From DASXMT01 sp036521415 (GTDB lineage: Bacteria > Actinomycetota > Acidimicrobiia > Acidimicrobiales > RAAP-2), in the NCBI GenBank assembly GCA_036521415.1, contig DATDHU010000049.1, positions 1 through 10,727 of the forward strand: a stretch of DNA of 10,727 nt, given 5' to 3'. The position numbers were made by a program, and so were the translations under genes. Of the stretch, positions 6,558-10,727 are shown piece after piece (position 1 is the first letter of the stretch; every line of letters starts with the position of its first letter). A model generated the notes under the pieces. The model saw only the letters and a list, made by a program, of their open reading frames with translations, ran no database searches and was not told where the DNA came from.

Positions 6558-6614
6558 CCACACCGCCCACCGAGCAAACGGGCACGGTTCCCGACGGAAG
6601 ACCCGGACCGGCTC

Positions 6615-7052
6615 GTGAGTCCCTTCGGTACGAACTTCGAGATCGCCAAGGACGGCATCGTCGGGCTGGTCGTCGGCTACGACGAGTCGCCGCCCAGCCG
6701 TGACGCTCTGGCGTTCGCGGCCGGCATCGCCCGGCGCAACCATGCATGGTTGATCGTGGCCTCCATCACGACCATCCCGACCATGTCGACCATCGCCGTC
6801 GTGTCGGTCCCCATGGTCACCGAGGACACCCCCGACCCCGACGTCATGCCCACACTGGCCGAGCTCGGCGTCCGGGCCACCTTTCAGCACGCCAGTGGTG
6901 ACGTGGCCACCGAGCTCGAGCGCATTGCCGAAGAGGCTCACGCCGACGGGATCGTGGTCGGCCGATCGGCGTCGCGACGCCACGCCTACGCCGGGTCGGT
7001 GACCGTCCGCCTGATCCGCCACGCTCGCCGGGCCATCCTCGTGGTGCCCTGA
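6615..7052 (+). CDS. Universal stress protein (UspA family)
   Basis: This 145-residue single-domain USP contains VVGYDESPPSRDALAFA at 19-35 (beta-1 and first helix, with the nucleotide-contacting Asp23), a central variable part, and ADGIVVGRSAS (110-120) followed by GSVTVRLIRHARRAILVVP (127-145). The ATP-binding USPs carry G-x2-G-x9-G-S/T. Here G116 and G127-S128 are present, but the second Gly is Ala119 and the spacing is shorter, so ATP binding is uncertain. The start is GTG 6615, the only in-frame candidate that keeps the full beta-1 strand. The Shine-Dalgarno site is poor (GGAAG about 15 bases upstream), which suggests coupling to upstream transcription or weak translation. It follows the reductase by 57 bp and is probably in the same transcript. 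Such proteins modulate dormancy and stress responses in actinobacteria; the partner is unknown. Confidence 0.85.
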   Translation: MSPFGTNFEIAKDGIVGLVVGYDESPPSRDALAFAAGIARRNHAWLIVASITTIPTMSTIAVVSVPMVTEDTPDPDVMPTLAELGVRATFQHASGDVATELERIAEEAHADGIVVGRSASRRHAYAGSVTVRLIRHARRAILVVP

Positions 7053-7279
7053 TCGTCAGGCGGGCCCAGAGCAGGGCGACCGAGCGGCGGAGCGCGGTGC
7101 TGCACCGGCGGAACTTCCTCGTGGGTGCCCTCCGATGCCGTGTGGAAAGGAACGGAAGGTGCCCGGACGGAAAGCCCTGCGGCGTAACCACGGCGTTACC
7201 GGAAGCACACAGTGATGAAAAGAAGCACCTGTAGGTTGTTGTGGCCCGCCGCAACCGCGATCGCCACAGAGGGAAGACC
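7053..7279 (+). other. 227-bp leader region upstream of the amidase with repeats and stems
   Basis: This is the longest non-coding gap in the window. It contains a 13-bp palindrome CGGTGC-T-GCACCG (7095-7107), GTAAC-N6-GTTAC (7184-7199) and a direct repeat GAAGCAC at 7202-7208 and 7222-7228, spaced 20 bp. A possible -10 TAGGTT (7232-7237) is present. Downstream are two interleaved stems: GGTTG/CAACC (7234-7238 with 7252-7256) and TGTGGC/GCCACA (7240-7245 with 7263-7268). The second ends directly at the amidase Shine-Dalgarno site. I recognise no known riboswitch here. A promoter for the amidase genes is likely, but I cannot place a -35. Confidence 0.35.
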
Positions 7280-8722
7280 ATGGCCATTGACAACCTGCAA
7301 CGCACGGACGTGCCCCTCACGGTGGCCGAGGCGGCCGCCGCCCTGCGGGCAGGCGAGACCACCAGCGTCGCTATCACCTCCGCCATGATCGCCCGGGCCG
7401 ACGCCCTCGATCCGATGACGGGCACCTATGTGACCCGGTTCGACGACTACGCCATGGCTCAGGCCCAACAGGCCGACGACGACTTCGCCAACGGGATCGA
7501 CAAAGGGCCGTACCAGGGCATCCCCGTCGGGGTGAAGGACATCCTGGCCATGGCCGAGGGCCCGACCACGGCGAACAGCCTGATCCTCGATCGGGCATGG
7601 GGCGCCGGAAAGGACGGTCCCGTGGTGGCCCGCCTCAAGGCGGCCGGGGCGGTCATCACCGGCAAGCTCACCACGTCTGAATTCGCCATCGGGTCTCCCG
7701 ACTCGTCCAAGCCCTTCGCCATCCCGAGGAACCCGTGGAACCTCGACCGCTCGCCCGGAGGATCGAGCGCGGGCACGGGGAACGGGATCGCCTCGGGTCT
7801 GGTCCTGGCCGGGATCGGCACCGATACCGGTGGCAGCATCCGGATCCCGGCCGCCTGGAACGGGGTGACCGGGCTGATGCCGTCCTTCGGTCGGGTCCCG
7901 AAATCCGGTTGCGTGCCGTTGGGGTACAGCCTCGATCACATCGGTCCCTTGGCCCGGTCGGCCCGTGATTGCGCGGCCATGCTCGGGGTCATCGCCGGAT
8001 ACCACCCGAGCGACGAGTCGTGCGCCGAACGTCCGGTCGACGACTACGTGGGCGCGTTGAGCGGTGACCTCAGCGGCATGAGGATCGGCATCGAGTTGAC
8101 CAACCATTTCCCTGCAGAGGCCGATCCGGCACTCCGCCGGTGTTTCGACGCTGCCGTCGCCACCCTGGCCGACTTGGGGGCAGACATCGTGGAGGTGACC
8201 CTTCCCTTGTACGACGAGGTCAGCACCGCGCTCTGGGTCATGATGGCCGCCGAAGCGCTGGCTTACCATCACAACGACCTCACGACGAAATGGGAGGACT
8301 ACTACGCCCTCAGCCGGGCCAACATCTCCCGCGGCGCCCTCTCCTCTGGGTCCGACTACGTACAGGCCGCTCGTGTCCGCCGAGTGGCCCAAGAGATGCT
8401 GGCCCAGACGTTCGAGAGCGTCGACCTCATCGCCACCCCGACGTCGGCCATTGGGGCGCTCTCCCACGAAGCGATGCTCGAGCGACGATTGGGCACGCTT
8501 TTCAAGACGGTGTTCACCGGCTACTGGGACGCGGTCGGCAACCCGGCCCTGGCCCTGCCCATGGGCTTCACCGACGACGGCCTTCCGCTTTCGATCCAGT
8601 TGGGGGCGCGGCCGTTCCAAGAGGCGTCGGCCCTGAAGGCCGGCGACGCCTACCAGACCCGCACCGACTGGCACCTCCGGTTGCCGGCACTGCTCACCGA
8701 GGCCTCGGCCACGACATCGTGA
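7280..8722 (+). CDS. Amidase-signature family hydrolase (GatA/AtzE-like)
   Basis: This 480-residue enzyme has the complete amidase signature: VGVKD (83-87), GGSSAGTGNG (160-169) and GTDTGGSIRIPA (180-191). The Ser-cisSer-Lys triad by homology to FAAH-type enzymes is K86, S162 and S186. It would hydrolyse a C-N amide bond, releasing ammonia or an amine, in the cytoplasm. The substrate pocket half (about 200-450) is divergent and does not reveal the substrate. The frame is open back to a GTG at 7241. ATG 7280 is preferred because AGAGGGAAG precedes it and the extra 13 residues are arginine-rich without conservation value. The small GatC/AtzG-like gene 66 bp downstream suggests a two-subunit enzyme. 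It is unlikely to be tRNA amidotransferase GatA itself, since no gatB or classical gatC is adjacent. Confidence 0.9.
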   Translation: MAIDNLQRTDVPLTVAEAAAALRAGETTSVAITSAMIARADALDPMTGTYVTRFDDYAMAQAQQADDDFANGIDKGPYQGIPVGVKDILAMAEGPTTANSLILDRAWGAGKDGPVVARLKAAGAVITGKLTTSEFAIGSPDSSKPFAIPRNPWNLDRSPGGSSAGTGNGIASGLVLAGIGTDTGGSIRIPAAWNGVTGLMPSFGRVPKSGCVPLGYSLDHIGPLARSARDCAAMLGVIAGYHPSDESCAERPVDDYVGALSGDLSGMRIGIELTNHFPAEADPALRRCFDAAVATLADLGADIVEVTLPLYDEVSTALWVMMAAEALAYHHNDLTTKWEDYYALSRANISRGALSSGSDYVQAARVRRVAQEMLAQTFESVDLIATPTSAIGALSHEAMLERRLGTLFKTVFTGYWDAVGNPALALPMGFTDDGLPLSIQLGARPFQEASALKAGDAYQTRTDWHLRLPALLTEASATTS

Positions 8723-8788
8723 GCGACCTCAGCGGCAGGCGGAGACCGTCACCCCGTTCGTGCAACCCACATCCAGATCGGAGCATCC

Positions 8789-8995
8789 ATGACTGACACG
8801 ACAGAGACCACGGTGCGCAGCTTGCTCGCCGCCGCCAGGTTGTCACCGAGCGAGGAGGAGATCGCCGATCTGGTGGCCGGCTATGCCGAATACCGGGCCG
8901 GGATCGAGATGCTCTACGCCGTCCCCGAAGCGCGGTATGCCAGCCCGGCACTCGTCTTCAACGCGGCGCCCGGTTTCGCCGACTGGGCCGAATAA
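8789..8995 (+). CDS. Small GatC/AtzG-like amidase partner subunit
   Basis: This 68-residue protein has an N-terminal helix pair, SLLAAARLSPSEEEIADLVAG (11-31), then AGIEMLYAVPEARY (37-50) and PALVFNAAPGFADWAE (53-68). The layout is two helices, then an extended tail with a Pro-Ala-hydrophobic-Phe motif. It resembles GatC and the AtzG (DUF4089-type) subunits that wrap around amidase-signature partners. AtzG is also about 68 residues and stabilises AtzE, the 1-carboxybiuret hydrolase. The direct downstream position behind an AtzE/GatA-type amidase supports the same role; identity as AtzG is not claimed. ATG 8789 has GGAG seven bases upstream. No cysteine, signal peptide or membrane segment is present. 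Confidence 0.65.
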   Translation: MTDTTETTVRSLLAAARLSPSEEEIADLVAGYAEYRAGIEMLYAVPEARYASPALVFNAAPGFADWAE

Positions 8996-9005
8996 CAAGG
9001 GCGCG

Positions 9006-9017
9006 CCGTTGGGCGTA
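9006..9017 (+). repeat. 12-mer CCGTTGGGCGTA, copy 1
   Basis: An identical 12-mer occurs at 10516-10527. Each copy lies in the short gap directly upstream of a gene (80 and 77 bp gaps). This copy overlaps the possible -35 TTGGGC of the FAD oxidoreductase promoter. It is a candidate shared regulatory site. Confidence 0.5.
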
Positions 9018-9056
9018 GGCGGGCGACGGGGCTAGCGTTCGAGATCGTCCCGAACG
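9009..9056 (+). promoter_or_regulatory. Possible promoter with inverted repeat upstream of the FAD oxidoreductase
   Basis: Candidate -35 TTGGGC (9009-9014), 18-bp spacer, -10 TAGCGT (9033-9038), with the start expected near 9045. A perfect 6-bp inverted repeat CGTTCG-N9-CGAACG (9036-9041 with 9051-9056) overlaps the -10 and touches the Shine-Dalgarno GGAGG (9056-9060). It is therefore placed to act as an operator or a translation-masking stem. Confidence 0.45.
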
Positions 9057-9075
9057 GAGGAGGGCACACCCCACC

Positions 9076-10461
9076 ATGCCCGGTCACACCACCCCACTCC
9101 CCAGGCTCGACGAACTCGGCCGGCAGGTCAGCGGGCAGGTCCTCACGGCCGCCGACCCCGGCTATGAGGCAGCCGTCGCCTGTTGGAATCGTGCCGTGGT
9201 CCAGACGCCCGCCGTTGCCGTCGTGGCCGAGGATGCGTCCGACGTCGGAGCGGCCGTGCGTCTCGCCGCCGACACCGGTCTGGGCATTGGCGTCCAGACC
9301 ACCGGCCACGGGTTCGTCCGCCCGGTCGATGGCATGTTGATCGTCACCAGACGCATGGACGCCATCACCGTCGACCCGGCCGCCCGCACCGCTTCCGTCG
9401 AGGCCGGGTGCACGGCCGGCCCGGTGCTCGCTGCCGCCCAGGAGCACGGTCTGGCCCCGCTTCTCGGCGCCTCCCCGACGGTCGGGGCCGTTGGTCTCAC
9501 CCTCGGGGGCGGCCTCGGCTGGCTGGCCCGTAGGTACGGCCCGGCCTGCGATTCCGTCCGATCCTTCGAGGTGGTCACGCCCAACGGGTGCCTGGTGCAC
9601 GCGTCGGCGACCGAGAACGTCGAGCTGTTCCGCGCCCTGCGGGGCGGTGGGGGCGGCGTGCTCGGTGTCGTCACGTCGATGGTCATCGACCTGTTCCCGG
9701 TCACGACCGTCTATGGCGGCAGCCTCGTGTACCCGGCCTCCGATGCGGTGGAGGTGGCAGAGCACTTTGCCCGGTGGGTTGATGCGGCCCCTGACGATCT
9801 GACCTCCTCGCTCGTCTTCATGAACTTCCCGCCAGTGCCCCAGATCCCCGAACCCCTGCGCGGCCAGTCGTTCATGATCGTGCGCGGCTGCTGGAGTGGC
9901 GGCATCACCGAGGGCCGGCGATACGTCGACCGCTTCCGGAGCGCGATGGCGCCGGTGATGGACCTGTGGGACGAGATGTCGTTCGCCGACTCGGCGACCA
10001 TCGGCAACGACCCGGTGGACCCGATGCCCGTCACCGGATCCAGCACGCTACTGAACGGCCTCGACGGTGGTCTCGGGTCGGCGATCGCCAGCCATACCTT
10101 TCCCATCGGTGGCCCACCGCCGGTCGTGTTCAGCGAGATCCGTCACCTCGGCGGCGCCGTGACCGCCAACGCCAACGGTGACTCGGTCATGGGCAACCGC
10201 GACCGACAGTTCCTGTTCCAGTATTCGGCCCTGGCCGCTGAGGGTGGTCATGCCATGGCCCCCGAACAGGGCAGCCTGATGGAGGCGCTCGGCCAGTACC
10301 GGGACAGTGGGACATCCCTCAACTTCCTGGCCGGCGAGGCCCGGCGAGCCGCGACCCCGACTTCGACCGACCCGGCGCAGCACGACTCGCTCGCCTCGCT
10401 CCAGGCCCGGCTCGACCCTCAGGACCTGATGCGCTACGGCGTGACCCACCGCGCCGGCTGA
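9076..10461 (+). CDS. BBE-like FAD-binding oxidoreductase (FAD_binding_4 family)
   Basis: This 461-residue flavoprotein belongs to the vanillyl-alcohol-oxidase/berberine-bridge type. The FAD-binding half has PAVAVVAEDASDVGAAVRLA (45-64), TTGHGF (75-80), GASPTVGAVGLTLGGGLGWL (131-150) and RYGPACDSV (153-161). The C-terminal substrate domain ends about 30 residues after the BBE-like NFLAGE (about 416-421). His78 sits where the 8-alpha-histidyl FAD link forms. The second attachment Cys of bicovalent members (in the CPTVG motif) is Ser133, so one covalent bond is predicted. Such enzymes oxidise alcohols, amines or sugars with O2; the substrate is unknown. No Tat or Sec signal is visible. ATG 9076 is preceded by GGAGGAGGG with an 11-base spacer, slightly long. 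It lies 80 bp after the small amidase partner, with a possible promoter of its own. Confidence 0.85.
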   Translation: MPGHTTPLPRLDELGRQVSGQVLTAADPGYEAAVACWNRAVVQTPAVAVVAEDASDVGAAVRLAADTGLGIGVQTTGHGFVRPVDGMLIVTRRMDAITVDPAARTASVEAGCTAGPVLAAAQEHGLAPLLGASPTVGAVGLTLGGGLGWLARRYGPACDSVRSFEVVTPNGCLVHASATENVELFRALRGGGGGVLGVVTSMVIDLFPVTTVYGGSLVYPASDAVEVAEHFARWVDAAPDDLTSSLVFMNFPPVPQIPEPLRGQSFMIVRGCWSGGITEGRRYVDRFRSAMAPVMDLWDEMSFADSATIGNDPVDPMPVTGSSTLLNGLDGGLGSAIASHTFPIGGPPPVVFSEIRHLGGAVTANANGDSVMGNRDRQFLFQYSALAAEGGHAMAPEQGSLMEALGQYRDSGTSLNFLAGEARRAATPTSTDPAQHDSLASLQARLDPQDLMRYGVTHRAG

Positions 10462-10502
10462 GACCCGTCGTTCACGGCCGGTTCGATCTCGCTGCGGGCG
10501 GA

Positions 10503-10541
10503 TTGTCGAGGGTGCCCGTTGGGCGTACCGTTGGGTACATG
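10503..10541 (+). promoter_or_regulatory. Leaderless-type promoter of the VOC gene
   Basis: -35 TTGTCG (10503-10508), 17-bp spacer, -10 TACCGT (10526-10531), then seven bases to ATG 10539. No Shine-Dalgarno site is present. The geometry predicts transcription starting at the ATG. The spacer and -10 contain the second copy of the 12-mer and an adjacent partial copy, CCGTTGGG (10528-10535). Confidence 0.55.
10516..10527 (+). repeat. 12-mer CCGTTGGGCGTA, copy 2
   Basis: This matches 9006-9017 exactly. Here it fills the end of the spacer and the first two bases of the -10 of the VOC gene promoter. A further CCGTTGGG follows at once (10528-10535), making a tandem half-site. Confidence 0.5.
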
Positions 10542-10727
10542 GATGCACTCCCGTACGAGGGGCCAGAGGCGCCGCACTGGCGAGGGATCAACCATCTGGC
10601 CCTGGTCACCACCGACATGGACGCCACCGTCCGATTCTACCACGGGGTGTTGGGCGCCCGTCTCGTGGCCGATCTGGGCAACGAGTCGTTCCGCCACTAC
10701 TTCTTCGAGTTCGGCCCGGGCAACACG
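10539..10727 (+). CDS. VOC (glyoxalase/bleomycin-resistance/dioxygenase) family protein, 3'-truncated
   Basis: The open frame starts at ATG 10539 and runs to the window edge, 63 codons. After a short N-terminal stretch, W14-R-G-I-N-H-L-A-L-V-T-T-D begins the first beta-alpha-beta unit. It continues to FYHGVLGARLVAD (33-45) and HYFFEFGPGNT (53-63). The pattern H-L-A-L-V...D-x-x-x-T-V-x-F-Y...V-L-G is that of VOC-fold proteins, where the first His (H19) is usually a metal ligand. The family includes glyoxalase I, extradiol dioxygenases and resistance proteins, so the reaction cannot be stated from 63 residues. It is next in line after the FAD oxidoreductase and may act in the same pathway. Confidence 0.8.
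   Translation, partial: MDALPYEGPEAPHWRGINHLALVTTDMDATVRFYHGVLGARLVADLGNESFRHYFFEFGPGNT

Noticed and set aside
5277..7022. A 581-codon open frame on the minus strand across the reductase and stress-protein genes
   Set aside because: Antisense shadow of two well-recognised plus-strand genes in GC-rich DNA. Composition is repetitive in Gly, Val, Asp and His, with no recognisable domain.
7150..7173. GACGGAA-like repeats in the amidase leader as a glutamine (glnA-type) riboswitch
   Set aside because: Only a short string resembles the motif; the paired elements and remaining consensus are not found.
7241..7279. GTG 7241 as the amidase start
   Set aside because: It adds a 13-residue Arg-rich tail and has no Shine-Dalgarno site; ATG 7280 has one at proper spacing.
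7916..7927. CCGTTGGGGTAC inside the amidase as a third copy of the shared 12-mer
   Set aside because: One base differs and it lies within codons for Pro-Leu-Gly-Tyr, so coding constraint and chance explain it.
7196..8674. A 492-codon minus-strand frame opposite the amidase
   Set aside because: Shadow frame; the amidase on the plus strand carries complete catalytic motifs.
8789..8995. Calling the small subunit gatC or atzG outright
   Set aside because: Layout and context agree, but sequence signatures are too short to assign a specific orthologue without a profile search.

Overview
The window is high-GC DNA with strong third-position GC bias, SD-led genes and several TAnnnT -10 boxes. It looks like a bacterial chromosome segment, most likely actinobacterial; the finer lineage (an acidimicrobial-type actinobacterium is possible) cannot be fixed from this sequence alone. 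Coding density is high and the longest gap between genes is about 227 bp. I see no tRNA, rRNA, CRISPR array, IS element, phage gene or pseudogene.

Left part (1-3684): the 3' half of a FUSC-type membrane protein runs off the left edge. It converges on a minus-strand SDR oxidoreductase. Divergent from the SDR is a SirB1-like transglutaminase-fold protein with an apparently leaderless start, which converges on a minus-strand ARPP-1-type protein of unknown function. These look like housekeeping or orphan genes.

Centre (3814-6557): a minus-strand ArsR/SufR-like winged-helix regulator with a cysteine-rich C-terminus is divergent from folE (GTP cyclohydrolase I). A ferredoxin-reductase-type flavoprotein follows folE. 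The 85-bp gap between regulator and folE is the most striking non-coding element in the window. It is a three-block dyad, 22 of 27 positions symmetric, holding two almost fully overlapping divergent promoters. These would produce two mRNAs with nearly the same 5' leader and Shine-Dalgarno sequence. A 22-bp perfect tandem duplication spans the folE stop codon.

Right part (6615-10727): all genes are on the plus strand. They are a universal stress protein, an amidase-signature hydrolase with a 68-residue GatC/AtzG-like companion, a BBE-type covalent-FAD oxidoreductase and the start of a VOC/glyoxalase-fold protein. The order amidase, small partner, FAD oxidase, VOC protein suggests catabolism or modification of a nitrogenous compound. 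The substrate cannot be named. The last two genes share an exact 12-mer in their short upstream gaps, suggesting co-regulation.

I found no complete, clearly unprecedented multi-gene system. The best leads are the mirrored regulator/folE promoter with its possibly Fe-S-binding regulator, and the two-subunit amidase with its neighbouring oxidase.
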